Position numbers and translations under genes: made by a program. Below the pieces are notes generated by a model. It did not search any database. It was not told the origin of the DNA and worked only from the letters and a program-made list of their open reading frames with translations. 64,000 bases of DNA from Lachnospiraceae bacterium (GTDB lineage: Bacteria; Bacillota; Clostridia; Lachnospirales; Lachnospiraceae): assembly GCA_024682075.1 (NCBI GenBank), contig JAIKZQ010000044.1, positions 1 through 64,000 on the forward strand, in the 5' to 3' direction. Of this stretch, positions 44,391 through 53,473 are shown piece by piece. How positions within the stretch are numbered: the stretch's first letter is position 1; every line of letters begins with the position of its first letter.

Positions 44391-47090
44391 TTACTCCCTG
44401 TTCTTAAGCACTTCAGCCGGTATGATCCTATCCAGTTTCCTCGTAAGAAGAAGATTTATCAGTTCATAGCAAAGCATGATGCCTGCAAAAATGATCAGAT
44501 AGTAATACCATTCAAACCCTAGCGGAACCGGGCAGGCTACATTACCTACAAATGTCGGAAAAATAGCATCCATGAGCATTTTGGACAGGGGAATGCCTAT
44601 GACTGCTCCTATCACAACAACCAGAAGATTGCCGTCCAGATACAATTTCTTAAGTTCTCTCTTTCTGTATCCGAATATCTTGACAAGGGATATTCCGAAT
44701 GCAGCCCTGTCGATCATCACGGACATCATGAGATACATGACTATGCAGAATATGATCGAGGAGGCTGAGATCATCATTATGAACATCGGTGCCATAAGAT
44801 CGACAAATATGTCCGAAGCCTTCTCTATGTCTTCCTTTCTGGTTATGCTGTACAGGCGACCTTCTTCTATATCCAGTTCGTGATCGGCAAGAACGACATT
44901 ATAATAGTCATCATCCTCTCCGAATAATTCCCTCATGCTGTCTATATCCATGAACACCGATAAACCGACCGAATAAGGTGTAGTGCCGGCAATTGTAAAT
45001 CCGTAATCTATTCCTTCGGCATTATCCGAGAAGATGATCTTATCTCCAACTCCGACTCCGTATCTTGTAAGGATTCCTTCGCTGGCGATGATCATGTTCT
45101 TGCCACTGACGGTCTCAACGTCATAATATGGATTGTCTTCATCAATTCCGATCACGGTGATATCAAGACTGTATCCGTTTTTTTCTTTTTTCAAAGATGT
45201 GATAAAACAAGGTTCGCCGCCTTCAGGCACTTCATCGGAGGGATACTTATATGTGTACATATATTCATAATGAGTATCACTGCTGTTAAGCTCTCCAATG
45301 CTGTCGCAAAGTACATAGCAGTCAAGTCCGAGCATCAGTATCACAAGGCATATGAACATTCCGAACACTACGGTAAATGCTGTTCTTTTCTCCTTGAGCA
45401 TCTGACGGACCCTGAATCTGTTCAGGTATTTCATTTTGCCCAGATCGACATTGCCGGTTTTTCCAATCTTCTGCTCATTTCTGATGAGTGACAGTGCGGT
45501 TTTGGAAAGCCTCTTATTTATCACAATGGCATTTACGATAACGGAAACCACAGGAGGCATCACTATCGAATAGATGATCAGATATGCCGGGATCACCTTC
45601 TCTATGGAAGGAAGCGAGTAATAGGCATAGCTATCAGCCATCTGCCATTCGCATCCGTATTTACTGAATCCCAATAATGCACCTGTAATGCCGCCAAGGA
45701 AGCAGACAATCGTAGGCAAAGTGATATAGTGTCTCAGGAGATCTTTTTTCTTCACACCAAGAGCATACAGAGCTCCTATGACACTGCTCTCTTTCTGTAT
45801 CTGATGGATCACGAATACGGAAAGGACATATGTGAACATGATAATGAGTATCACGCCCGCGACCATTCCTGCCAGCTTGTTGATCACAACATCACCGGCC
45901 GCACCTCCGATCCTTACATTCTCTTCTCTGAGAACGAAAGATGTGATATTATCCGGACCCTGAGTAAAGAATCTGTCAATCAGTTCATTCGATTCATCCC
46001 GCAGTTCGCTTACTCCGTCATAAAGTTCCGATACTCCGTCATATAGTTCTTTCGTTCCGTCATATAACTCGCACGAGCCTTCATATGCTTCACGCGCACC
46101 GTCGTTTATTTCTCCGGCACCTTCACGTGCGCCTTCAACAGCCGCTCCAAGTGCAGGCACCATGCCTGCATAAGGAGAGATTCTTCCGCTTATCGAATCA
46201 ATGCCATTGGCAAACTCTCCGGTTCCTTCTTGCAGTTCCCGCAATCCGTCCCTGAGTTCTCCGGCACCATCCCTTAATTCTTCGCTGCCATCCAGCAGTT
46301 CGGACACTCCGTCAAAAAGCTCGTTTATCCCGTCAAGGATCTCGTCTTTTTTGCCATAAGAATCTGCGAGCATCTCCTGATAATACGGATCATCCACTTC
46401 CGAATAATCAAAAGGAAAATCCCTGATCATTTCCTTCAGTTCATCGGAAGTCATGCTTCCGTTCAGAATAAAAGCATATGTAAGATCTTCGGTAACCGTG
46501 CTTTCCGAATTTCTGATCCCTGTATATCCTTCTGCGGTAACAAACGCAGTTCCGAAAGCAGCACTGTCAATCGCCGTGTCTGAAAATTTCCTGAATGGTG
46601 CGTCATAATCCACGCTTGTTGCAATACCTGTGACAATGTATTCGTTTCCGGCGATCTCGATCACGCTGCCATCATGAAGATCGTGCACTTCGGCATATCT
46701 TTTTTCTATGACTATCTCGTTGTCTTCAGATGCTTCCCTTCCGGATTCCAGCATCAAAGTATCGATCTTTTCTCTGTTTTCAAATATTCTCAGCACTGAA
46801 CCGTCAGGGAGTGATTCATCAAAGCTGAAATGAGCTTCAACCGTAACCCCGCGCTCTTCTATCTCAGAGATCTGTGATGCGGTCAGTCTGTTAAATACTG
46901 TTATCTGAAGATCTTCTGCATGTGTCAGCCTTTGATTGTTCGCAGTTCCCTGCATGATCGTTTCAGCAGCATCCACCAGAGCAATGATGATATACATGCA
47001 GAAAACTATCATTACAAAGAGAGCCAGATATCTGAAAAAATTCTCACGGATCTCTCTTGGGATCCTCTTTCTCAATATCTTTCTCATCAC
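44391..47090 (-). CDS. FtsX/MacB-type permease with YhgE-like heptad repeats
   Basis: 899 residues. Helix 1 near 20-40, outer domain, then a run of heptads of the form x-x-E-L-x-D-G from about 250 to 295 and again 325-370, interrupted by a proline-glycine segment. These resemble the repeats of YhgE/Pip-type proteins and predict a long outer coiled coil. FtsX cores follow (about 395-530 and 765-890). GTG at 47090 and ATG at 47087 both suit the GGAGG upstream; both overlap the ATPase stop. It parallels the permease at 9541-12234, whose insert is acidic but lacks the heptads. Confidence 0.88.
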   Translation of the reverse strand: MMRKILRKRIPREIRENFFRYLALFVMIVFCMYIIIALVDAAETIMQGTANNQRLTHAEDLQITVFNRLTASQISEIEERGVTVEAHFSFDESLPDGSVLRIFENREKIDTLMLESGREASEDNEIVIEKRYAEVHDLHDGSVIEIAGNEYIVTGIATSVDYDAPFRKFSDTAIDSAAFGTAFVTAEGYTGIRNSESTVTEDLTYAFILNGSMTSDELKEMIRDFPFDYSEVDDPYYQEMLADSYGKKDEILDGINELFDGVSELLDGSEELRDGAGELRDGLRELQEGTGEFANGIDSISGRISPYAGMVPALGAAVEGAREGAGEINDGAREAYEGSCELYDGTKELYDGVSELYDGVSELRDESNELIDRFFTQGPDNITSFVLREENVRIGGAAGDVVINKLAGMVAGVILIIMFTYVLSVFVIHQIQKESSVIGALYALGVKKKDLLRHYITLPTIVCFLGGITGALLGFSKYGCEWQMADSYAYYSLPSIEKVIPAYLIIYSIVMPPVVSVIVNAIVINKRLSKTALSLIRNEQKIGKTGNVDLGKMKYLNRFRVRQMLKEKRTAFTVVFGMFICLVILMLGLDCYVLCDSIGELNSSDTHYEYMYTYKYPSDEVPEGGEPCFITSLKKEKNGYSLDITVIGIDEDNPYYDVETVSGKNMIIASEGILTRYGVGVGDKIIFSDNAEGIDYGFTIAGTTPYSVGLSVFMDIDSMRELFGEDDDYYNVVLADHELDIEEGRLYSITRKEDIEKASDIFVDLMAPMFIMMISASSIIFCIVMYLMMSVMIDRAAFGISLVKIFGYRKRELKKLYLDGNLLVVVIGAVIGIPLSKMLMDAIFPTFVGNVACPVPLGFEWYYYLIIFAGIMLCYELINLLLTRKLDRIIPAEVLKNRE

Positions 47091-47788
47091 AGATCCTCCA
47101 GCTCACATGCGGGGATTCTTGTCTCGTTGAAGTATTCTTTTTTAACCAGTCCGTCCTTCAGATATATAACCTTGTGGACCATGTTTTTGATCGAATTGTT
47201 ATGGGTAACGATAAGCATGGTTGTGCCGTATTTCTCGTTGATCTGCTCCAAAAGAACAAGTATGTCTCTTGAAGTAGATGAATCAAGCGCACCGGTAGGC
47301 TCATCACACAATAAAAGCTTGGGATTCTTGACCAGTGCTCTTGCAATGGCGCATCTCTGCTGCTGTCCTCCCGAAAGCTGTGACGGCATTTTATTACGAT
47401 GTTCGGAGAGCCCTAGCGTTTCAATCAGTTCATCTATGTTAAGAGGATTTTTTGTGAGATACTCACAGACCTGTATGTTTTCCAATACTGTCAGATTAGG
47501 AACAAGATTGTAGAATTGAAATATGAAACCAAGATTATCTCTTCTGTAATCGGCCAGCGCATCGCCTTTCAGTCCGAACACCTCGGTTCCGTCCACTTTG
47601 ATGGAACCGCTGTCCATCACATCCAGGCCCCCGATACAGTTAAGAAGAGTTGATTTTCCCGATCCGGACGTGCCCTGAATGACACACATCTGTCCCCTCT
47701 CCAATCCGGTGTTCACACCCTTAAGGACCTGGACATAGCTTCCGTCCTGACCATAACTTTTCTTCACATCCTTTAATTCAAGATACAC
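47087..47788 (-). CDS. ABC transporter ATP-binding protein, LolD/MacB type
   Basis: 233 residues with Walker A GTSGSGKST, signature LSGGQQQR, Walker B LLLCDEPTGALD and switch VTHN. Closely related to the ATPase at 12246-12953 (same Q-loop phrase FQFYNLVPNL versus FQMYNLIPNL), so the two ABC/FtsX systems are paralogous. First gene of the 13-kb minus string that includes feo copy 1 and the P1B-6 ATPase. A metal-type operator lies 187 bases upstream, with a repeat element between. Confidence 0.93.
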   Translation of the reverse strand: MYLELKDVKKSYGQDGSYVQVLKGVNTGLERGQMCVIQGTSGSGKSTLLNCIGGLDVMDSGSIKVDGTEVFGLKGDALADYRRDNLGFIFQFYNLVPNLTVLENIQVCEYLTKNPLNIDELIETLGLSEHRNKMPSQLSGGQQQRCAIARALVKNPKLLLCDEPTGALDSSTSRDILVLLEQINEKYGTTMLIVTHNNSIKNMVHKVIYLKDGLVKKEYFNETRIPACELEDL

Positions 47789-47815
47789 TTTCTACTCCTT
47801 AAAGAACTATGAAAC

Positions 47816-47964
47816 GAGAGGACGGTTCCCTCGTTTCACGTCAATGAAATAACTTATTCAGCAGGATAATAATGTATATTTTGAGTTTTGTTCAGATGAT
47901 TATTCGTAAGGTTATTAAGTAAGGTTATTTGGCAAATCTATAATGGCGAGGGAACCGTCCCCTC
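47816..47964. repeat. MITE/REP-like element with 18-bp inverted ends
   Basis: GAGAGGACGGTTCCCTCG (47816-47833) and its near-complement CGAGGGAACCGTCCCCTC (47947-47964) match at 17 of 18 positions, enclosing 113 AT-rich bases with two copies of TAAGGTTATT. The left end also forms its own hairpin with flanking GAAACGAG. GGGGACGGTTCC-type ends are common in intergenic repeats linked to IS200-like transposases; no transposase is present here. Confidence 0.65.
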
Positions 47965-47974
47965 AGATGTATGC

Positions 47975-47990
47975 GTTAGCAATCGCTAAC
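47975..47990 (-). promoter_or_regulatory. GTTAG-N6-CTAAC operator before the ABC/FtsX-feo-P1B-6 string
   Basis: Perfect copy with centre CAATCG, symmetric except for two bases. It lies between the feoB2 terminator and the MITE-like element. The nearby promoter is unclear: TTGAAA at about 47996-48001 has no good -10 at 17 bp. Confidence 0.68.
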
Positions 47991-47996
47991 TACTTT

Positions 47997-48049
47997 CAAA
48001 AAGTAAACGTTCCGGGCGCCAGGGTGACAAGGCACCCGAAACGTTTACT
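47997..48049 (-). terminator. Terminator of the feoAB2 operon
   Basis: A 10-bp perfect stem AGTAAACGTT plus an inner CGGG/CCCG step, then a run of five T residues on the minus strand. It lies 14 bases after the small cysteine-rich gene. Confidence 0.85.
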
Positions 48050-48063
48050 AATTAATCAGATAT

Positions 48064-48252
48064 TCAAATCTGCTTTTTGTGCGTACCTGACACGATCCCG
48101 GCACAGGCCTTCTTACGCGGGCAGTTCCCCGCCATTGGGCAGCCTATGCAGTGCGCGCCTTTCTTTTTCTCCCTGTAAATGTATGTGCAGGAAGCAGATA
48201 AGGACACCGCAAGTATCAATATTATGATCGTGTTGGCAAGCATGGAACCCAT
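48064..48252 (-). CDS. FeoB-associated cysteine-rich membrane protein
   Basis: 62 residues: one membrane helix (about 4-24) then a basic, cysteine-rich tail (CIGCPMAGNC and a further CAG). This is the typical small protein that follows feoB in Firmicutes and may pass or hold Fe2+ at the cytoplasmic mouth. It follows feoB2 by 17 bases, with GGGAG before the start, and ends just before the operon terminator. Confidence 0.88.
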   Translation of the reverse strand: MGSMLANTIIILILAVSLSASCTYIYREKKKGAHCIGCPMAGNCPRKKACAGIVSGTHKKQI

Positions 48253-48269
48253 AGTCAGATTCTCCCGTA

Positions 48270-50261
48270 TCAGCTGAGCTTATACTCAAGTGCCATCTTC
48301 TTATGATTGTTTCTGATGATAAGTCCGATCACTGCAGCGAAGCAGATAACAGCGATCAGTCCGCCGGCAAATCCCGCACCGATGGTTCCGGTAACGATTA
48401 TCGTTCCGATCTGATATACAAGGAAACCGACGGTAAAGCCTGTTGCAAGCTGAAGTCCTATAGCTCCCCACAGCCACTTTGCCGACTTCATCTCCGAATT
48501 CATTGCACCGAGTGCTGCAAAGCAGGGAGGCGTATAGAGATTGAACATGAGATATGCAAGAGCTGCAACCTTAGTGATGCCCATGACCGCAGCTACAGGA
48601 GTACCCTCGCCGATGAGTTCAAGCTCTTCGGTATCGATGAAATTGGTGATGGCAAAGCAGGTAGCGATGGTTCCGACAACATTTTCCTTTGCAATGAATC
48701 CGGTAATTGCCGCTGCAGCAAGCTGCCAGGAAACTATGCCGACGACAGGAACAAGAAGAATAGCGAAGGGATTAGCCACGCTCGCAAGAATAGATGTATC
48801 TTCCATTCCTTCTTCGATAGCTTCGAACTGCCAGTTGAAGGACTGCATGATCTGTACAACGGTATTGCATACGAGGATGATGGTTCCTGCCTTGATGATG
48901 TATGCCTTTCCACGCTCAAGCATGCTCTTGAAAGCGAATCCGAGACTGGGAACCTTATATTCGGGAAGTTCGATGATGAAGAAGCTCTTACGATACTTGA
49001 CGCCGGTAATGGCTTTGATGAGAAGAGCTCCGAGAAGAACAAGGAGAACACCCACAACATAGCACACAAAGCTCACCCAGGTCGAATCAGGGAAGAATGC
49101 TCCGGCAAAAAGTGCTATTACGGGAAGCTTTGCTCCGCAGGGCATGAATGTTGCAAGCATTGCGGTGCTCCTGCGCTCTCTTTCGTTTCTGATGGTACGG
49201 CACGCCATGATAGCGGGAATTCCGCATCCGGTTCCGATGATCATGGGGATGACTGACTTTCCGGAAAGTCCGACCTTCTTGAAAATGGGATCAAGAACAA
49301 CAGTAGCTCTAGCCATGTATCCGCAATCCTCGAGAAGTGCGATCAGGAAATACATTACCATTACAAGAGGAAGGAATCCGACAACCGCACCTACGCCTCC
49401 GATGATTCCGTCAATAAGTAATGCATAGAGAAGAGGATTTGCATCTCCGAGCTGCTCTCCTGCCCATTCCTGGAATGTCTCGATCCATCCGACAACAATA
49501 TCGGCGATCCAGGTTCCGACGGTCGTCTGGCTGATATAGAATACAACGAACATGATCGCTGCAAAGATAAGGATGCCGAGAACGGGATTGGTCACGACCT
49601 TATCGATCGCATCACCTTTTGTCTTATCCTTGGTAAGGGTTTTTCTGACCTCTACATCCTTTACGATCGCATTAACAAAATCAAATCTCTTACGATCTGC
49701 AGCCTCTACAGCCTCCTTGCTCGTTACATCCACATCACCCTGATGGTATGGAGCTTTTTGACCTTTGCCCTCGAGTGCAGCTGCAGCACTTATTGCTTCT
49801 TTAATGCCGATCTCACTGGTTGATACAGTCTTGATTACAGGGCATCCGAGTTTTTCGGAAAGCCTCGCTTCGTCAATCTTGTTGCCCTTCTTGTCATTGA
49901 CATCCGTCTTGTTAAGAGCGACAACAACAGGTATTCCGAGTTCGAGAAGCTGAGTTGTGAAGAAAAGGCTTCTGCTGAGATTGGTGGCATCCACGATATT
50001 AACAATTGCATCGGGGTGCTCATTCTTCACATAGCTGCTGGTGATGCTCTCTTCCGATGTGAACGGAGACATAGAGTATGCTCCGGGAAGATCTACTGCG
50101 ATCAGTTCCTTGCCACTGTCATTATACTTATCCTTTATGCGGCTTTCCTTTCTGTCGACGGTAACGCCTGCCCAGTTACCGATCTTCTCGTTTCTTCCCG
50201 TCAGCGCATTATACATTGTAGTCTTGCCGCTGTTGGGATTTCCCGTTAATGCGATCCTCAT
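48270..50261 (-). CDS. feoB: Ferrous iron transporter FeoB, copy 2
   Basis: 663 residues. GTPase domain with P-loop GNPNSGKTT (about 6-14), DLPGAYSM and NKTD; a 120-residue GDI region; a membrane domain with Gate motifs (IGTGCGIPAIMAC and TPPCFAALGA). It is the main Fe2+ importer type with an adjacent FeoA and cysteine-rich partner. Its promoter has four operators, so it should be the most tightly iron-repressed unit here. Copy 1 differs in Gate motifs and GDI region. Confidence 0.97.
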   Translation of the reverse strand: MRIALTGNPNSGKTTMYNALTGRNEKIGNWAGVTVDRKESRIKDKYNDSGKELIAVDLPGAYSMSPFTSEESITSSYVKNEHPDAIVNIVDATNLSRSLFFTTQLLELGIPVVVALNKTDVNDKKGNKIDEARLSEKLGCPVIKTVSTSEIGIKEAISAAAALEGKGQKAPYHQGDVDVTSKEAVEAADRKRFDFVNAIVKDVEVRKTLTKDKTKGDAIDKVVTNPVLGILIFAAIMFVVFYISQTTVGTWIADIVVGWIETFQEWAGEQLGDANPLLYALLIDGIIGGVGAVVGFLPLVMVMYFLIALLEDCGYMARATVVLDPIFKKVGLSGKSVIPMIIGTGCGIPAIMACRTIRNERERRSTAMLATFMPCGAKLPVIALFAGAFFPDSTWVSFVCYVVGVLLVLLGALLIKAITGVKYRKSFFIIELPEYKVPSLGFAFKSMLERGKAYIIKAGTIILVCNTVVQIMQSFNWQFEAIEEGMEDTSILASVANPFAILLVPVVGIVSWQLAAAAITGFIAKENVVGTIATCFAITNFIDTEELELIGEGTPVAAVMGITKVAALAYLMFNLYTPPCFAALGAMNSEMKSAKWLWGAIGLQLATGFTVGFLVYQIGTIIVTGTIGAGFAGGLIAVICFAAVIGLIIRNNHKKMALEYKLS

Positions 50262-50309
50262 GTTAACTCCTCCTTAGGTTTATGTGAGACGCTTTGCGCC
50301 TTACTTTCA

Positions 50310-50540
50310 TCATTCAAAAAAAGGCTTGATTATATGAATTGCCGCACCCAGTTCAGGGTCTATGTTATATCTGGCATCCTTGATCGACACGACAAGATTT
50401 TTCTTCTTGTCCACGACCGTTATCTTCTCACCGCTGTAACATCCAAGAGAAAAGAGAAAGCTTTCTATCTCATCGTCTCCCTCGGTATCGATTTCAGTGA
50501 TCACATATTCCGTTCCGAATTCAGCATCATTAAGATTCAT
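50310..50540 (-). CDS. feoA: FeoA, copy 2
   Basis: 76 residues from the ATG at 50540, which follows AAGGA by seven bases; a longer frame to 50615 would start inside the operator array. It has the SH3-like core (SLGCYSGEKITVV, DARYNIDPELGAAI). Together with the following feoB and cysteine-rich gene it forms one operon. A cysteine in the usual glycine turn (LGCYSG) is a minor oddity. Confidence 0.92.
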   Translation of the reverse strand: MNLNDAEFGTEYVITEIDTEGDDEIESFLFSLGCYSGEKITVVDKKKNLVVSIKDARYNIDPELGAAIHIIKPFFE

Positions 50541-50564
50541 AGTGTCATCCTTCAAGTTATTATG

Positions 50565-50647
50565 GTTAGCGTCATCTAACCCGCACTCACAAGAAAAGTT
50601 AGTCTTTGCTAACACCCTTTCAAAAAGAATAGTTAGCTTTTACTAAC
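50565..50647 (-). promoter_or_regulatory. Three downstream GTTAG-N6-CTAAC operators of feoAB2
   Basis: Perfect copies at 50565-50580, 50598-50613 and 50632-50647, in the leader between promoter and feoA. With the promoter copy at 50662 the start-to-start distances are 33, 34 and 30 bases, close to three helical turns, so bound dimers would lie on about the same DNA face. Confidence 0.82.
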
Positions 50648-50655
50648 CGTCATTC

Positions 50656-50684
50656 ATTATAGTTAGCCTTGTCTAACATGTCAA
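50656..50684 (-). promoter_or_regulatory. feoAB2 promoter with operator in the spacer
   Basis: TTGACA (50684-50679) and consensus TATAAT (50661-50656) with a 17-bp spacer. A perfect GTTAG-N6-CTAAC copy (50662-50677) fills that spacer. A bound repressor would exclude RNA polymerase completely. This is the best promoter in the window and the strongest evidence that the palindrome is an operator. Confidence 0.9.
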
Positions 50685-50745
50685 GCGGAAATTTTAGAAT
50701 ATTTTTACAAAATATGGAGAATAGTTTGCGATAATGATATACTGT

Positions 50746-50766
50746 ATTTGGTAATTTTTACTAAAT
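50746..50766 (+). promoter_or_regulatory. Inverted repeat before DtxR-type regulator 2
   Basis: ATTTGGTA and TACTAAAT flank five bases, 23 bases before the start of the regulator gene. It differs from the GTTAG palindrome and could be an autoregulatory site. A TATACT hexamer lies just upstream (50738-50743), without a clear -35. Confidence 0.4.
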
Positions 50767-50788
50767 GATCACAGAAAAGGGGTTTCTT

Positions 50789-51163
50789 ATGGCACTGCTT
50801 GAATCAGGCGAAATGTATTTGGAAACAATTTATGTTCTGTCACTGAAGTCAGATAATGTCAGAGCAATAGACATAGGGGAATATATGGGCTTTTCCAAGC
50901 CTTCGGTAAGCAGGGCTATGGGTCTTCTGATAAAAGACGGATATATCACAAGAGATGAAGAAGGATATATAAAGCTCACAAAGGCAGGAGAAAAGATTGC
51001 AAAGAGAATATATGAGCGCCATACGGTGCTCACTCAGCTGCTCATGGGAATAGGTGTCGATGAAAAGACCGCTGCCGAGGATGCATGCAGGGTTGAACAC
51101 TACATCAGTGACAAGACTTTTAATGCGATCAAGGCTCACATAAAAATGCATTCAAAAGATTGA
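50789..51163 (+). CDS. DtxR/MntR-family metal-dependent regulator 2
   Basis: 124 residues: winged helix (SGEMYLETIYVL start; FSKPSVSRAMGLLIKDGY recognition helix) and dimerisation domain with metal-site residues ERHTVL and ACRVEH. No SH3 domain. The ATG at 50789 has AGGGG six bases upstream, the longer frame does not. It is divergent from the feoAB2 operon, so it is the most likely protein binding the four GTTAG palindromes there. Its relative at 43570-43956 could divide the work as an iron or manganese version. Confidence 0.9.
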   Translation: MALLESGEMYLETIYVLSLKSDNVRAIDIGEYMGFSKPSVSRAMGLLIKDGYITRDEEGYIKLTKAGEKIAKRIYERHTVLTQLLMGIGVDEKTAAEDACRVEHYISDKTFNAIKAHIKMHSKD

Positions 51164-51165
51164 TC

Positions 51166-52203
51166 TTAATTTTTTTCCAGATAGGCGTTCAGAGCTTTTT
51201 CGGCATCAAAGCCATAAGTCATACCGCCACTTGTGACGCCGGAGAATCTCTGAATGACAAAGTGTTCTGTTCTCAGATAGTCTTCTACGCTCACTCCTTC
51301 GGGAAGATCATCATCACTCACCCCGAAATTCTCAGCATACCAATCTGCCGTAAGTTCAGCCGTCTCCGGCTCCTCACTTAAGTAATCTCCGCCGCATATC
51401 TCATTCGTGATCCGTACAAGGTCGGACCATCCTTCAGGATATCCGCCATAACCTGTGATCCTTATGGAATCACGTCCACCGTGCGTATCATAGATCATGA
51501 CGATCTGGTAAGTGTATCCCAGCTCGCGATCATTGCTGCCGTTATCCCTCACGGTCGTGACTGCATTAAGCAGTGCCTTGAACTGATCTCGTGTCAGCTC
51601 ATCGGCATCGAGGTGCCGGGACATGGATGACGATTCAATCCTTCCGTATTTTCCATCTTCTCCCGCCTTTACGAAAGTCAGGACGGACGAAGGATAATCC
51701 ACGGCTATGTAATGTCCGGAAACAAGGTCCGTCGTATATATCCTCAGATACGACAGTCCGGTCGGAGTATCATCATATGAAGTCTTTATCTTCCCGGTCA
51801 CAATAATAAGCAGATATATAACAAGAGCCGTTCCGATTGTGACCAGCACAGGCCTTATTTTTTTGCCGATAAGGCACAGCACGGTCCAGGATACGGCAAA
51901 GATGATCAAGACAGAAACGATAAGCATTTTTCCGGAGAGGAATATTTTAGGGCCGCCCGAATAGGCTGTTTCACCGACAGCCTGCAACGGAGCCATAAGC
52001 TCGATCCTCCAGAACACGCCCTCATATATCACGCATTCTCCGCCAATCACGTTTTGCTCAAAAGGCATATGGCCTGTAGAATGCACCATGATCCCTTCGA
52101 TGACGCAATAGATAAATGTGATCAAAAGCGCCAGAACTGCGCTGACCAGCACTATCTTCTTCATGCTCATTGTTTTGATGCCGGCTGTATGCTTTTTTTC
52201 CAC
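51166..52203 (-). CDS. Membrane protein with large extracytoplasmic C-terminal domain
   Basis: Not recognised. About 345 residues: helices near 14-38, 90-110 and 115-137, then about 205 residues outside with no known motif (a YTYQIVMIYDTHGG strand and a C-terminal acidic stretch). I start at GTG 52203, which has GGAGG eight bases upstream; the ATG at 52218 is part of that GGAGG. It ends two bases from the convergent DtxR-type gene. It follows the aldo-keto reductase gene by 114 bases and may be independent of it. Confidence 0.7.
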   Translation of the reverse strand: MEKKHTAGIKTMSMKKIVLVSAVLALLITFIYCVIEGIMVHSTGHMPFEQNVIGGECVIYEGVFWRIELMAPLQAVGETAYSGGPKIFLSGKMLIVSVLIIFAVSWTVLCLIGKKIRPVLVTIGTALVIYLLIIVTGKIKTSYDDTPTGLSYLRIYTTDLVSGHYIAVDYPSSVLTFVKAGEDGKYGRIESSSMSRHLDADELTRDQFKALLNAVTTVRDNGSNDRELGYTYQIVMIYDTHGGRDSIRITGYGGYPEGWSDLVRITNEICGGDYLSEEPETAELTADWYAENFGVSDDDLPEGVSVEDYLRTEHFVIQRFSGVTSGGMTYGFDAEKALNAYLEKN

Positions 52204-52317
52204 GATCCCGTCCTCCATGCAAGGTGCCAGACCGATTTCCTGCTATCAGGAAATATAGTTTTCATCTTCAACCAAATAGACGGAATCAGCAAAGCCCTCG
52301 TCACATAAAGGACCCGG

Positions 52318-53439
52318 TCATTTTTCCTCGAACATCCGGACAGCTTCCTTAAGATGATCTGTAATGGGAAGATGCTGAGGGCATGCACGTTCGCACTGCT
52401 TGCAGGAAATGCAGTCCGACGCACGTCCGCCGGATGAGATACATTCTTCATACGCCTGCTTCGCCTCATCCATCTGTCCGTTTCCGAGCTGCTTGTTCAT
52501 TGCGGCAAACACATCCGGGATACTGATCTGTTTCGGGCACCCTTCCATGCAATAGTGACAGGCTGTACATGGCACCGTCGAGGAATTGCCCATGATCCGC
52601 TGTGCCTGCTGAATGATCTTCTGTTCTTCCTCATTAAGCGGAACAAAATCCTTCATGTAGGAAATATTATCCTTCATCTGTTCGATGTTGGACATGCCGG
52701 ATAATACCGTGATTATACCGTCAAGCGATGCCACAAACCTGATGGCCCATGACGCATAGGACATATCCGGATGATAATCCTTAAACAGCTTCTTCACTTC
52801 CTCGGGAGGATCTGCCAATGCACCGCCCTTGACCGGTTCCATGACTGTTATGGATTTTCCGTGTTTTCGTGCAACCTCATAGTTGGCTCTGGAAGTCACC
52901 GAGCGATTCTCCCAGTCAGCATAGTTGATCTGAAGCTGGATGAAATCCACTTCGGGATGTTCGGTCAGTATCTGATCAAGAAGATCGGGACCTGCATGAT
53001 ATGAAAAACCGAAGTGTCTTATAATGCCCTTTTCTTTTTGCTCCTTAACAAAGTCCCACAGGTGAAACTTGTCATATTTCATGTAATTGTTTTCCATAAG
53101 GGCGTGAAGCAGATAATAGTCGAAATATCCTGCTCCGGTTCTGTCAAGGCTGGTGTAAAACTGATTCTTCGCAGCCTTTTCGGTAGGTGCCAGAAGGAAC
53201 GCATTTATCTTGGTGCATAATTTATAGCGCTCTCTCGGGTACCTTTCGACGAGAGCTTTTCTGATAGCATTTTCCGATCCGGGATATACAAAAGCCGTGT
53301 CAAAATATGTAAATCCGGCCTCAAGAAACAGATCAACCATCTTTTTGACCTGCTCTACATCAGTCATAAGTCCCTTATGAGGAAGTCTCATCAGACCGAA
53401 TCCCAGCTTGGGAACTTCTTTTCCGAAATAGTCCAACAT
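52318..53439 (-). CDS. Aldo/keto reductase with C-terminal 4Fe-4S domain
   Basis: 373 residues. N-terminal (beta/alpha)8 aldo-keto reductase (about 1-280: LGFGLMRLPH, FDTAFVYPGSE with the catalytic Tyr). The C-terminal ferredoxin-like part has two cysteine clusters (CTACHYCMEGCP and CISCKQCERACP), enough for two 4Fe-4S centres. Such oxidoreductases are common in anaerobic Clostridia; the substrate is unknown. The ATG at 53439 is preferred over the frame extension to 53490, which would overlap the LUD gene. Confidence 0.9.
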   Translation of the reverse strand: MLDYFGKEVPKLGFGLMRLPHKGLMTDVEQVKKMVDLFLEAGFTYFDTAFVYPGSENAIRKALVERYPRERYKLCTKINAFLLAPTEKAAKNQFYTSLDRTGAGYFDYYLLHALMENNYMKYDKFHLWDFVKEQKEKGIIRHFGFSYHAGPDLLDQILTEHPEVDFIQLQINYADWENRSVTSRANYEVARKHGKSITVMEPVKGGALADPPEEVKKLFKDYHPDMSYASWAIRFVASLDGIITVLSGMSNIEQMKDNISYMKDFVPLNEEEQKIIQQAQRIMGNSSTVPCTACHYCMEGCPKQISIPDVFAAMNKQLGNGQMDEAKQAYEECISSGGRASDCISCKQCERACPQHLPITDHLKEAVRMFEEK

Positions 53440-53473
53440 AAAAGGAAGTTCTCCTTTCAAAAAAACAAACAGA

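Noticed and set aside
48303..49256. 317-codon plus-strand open frame
   Set aside because: It is antisense to feoB copy 2, whose protein has complete motifs; no ribosome site or known domain in the plus-strand frame.
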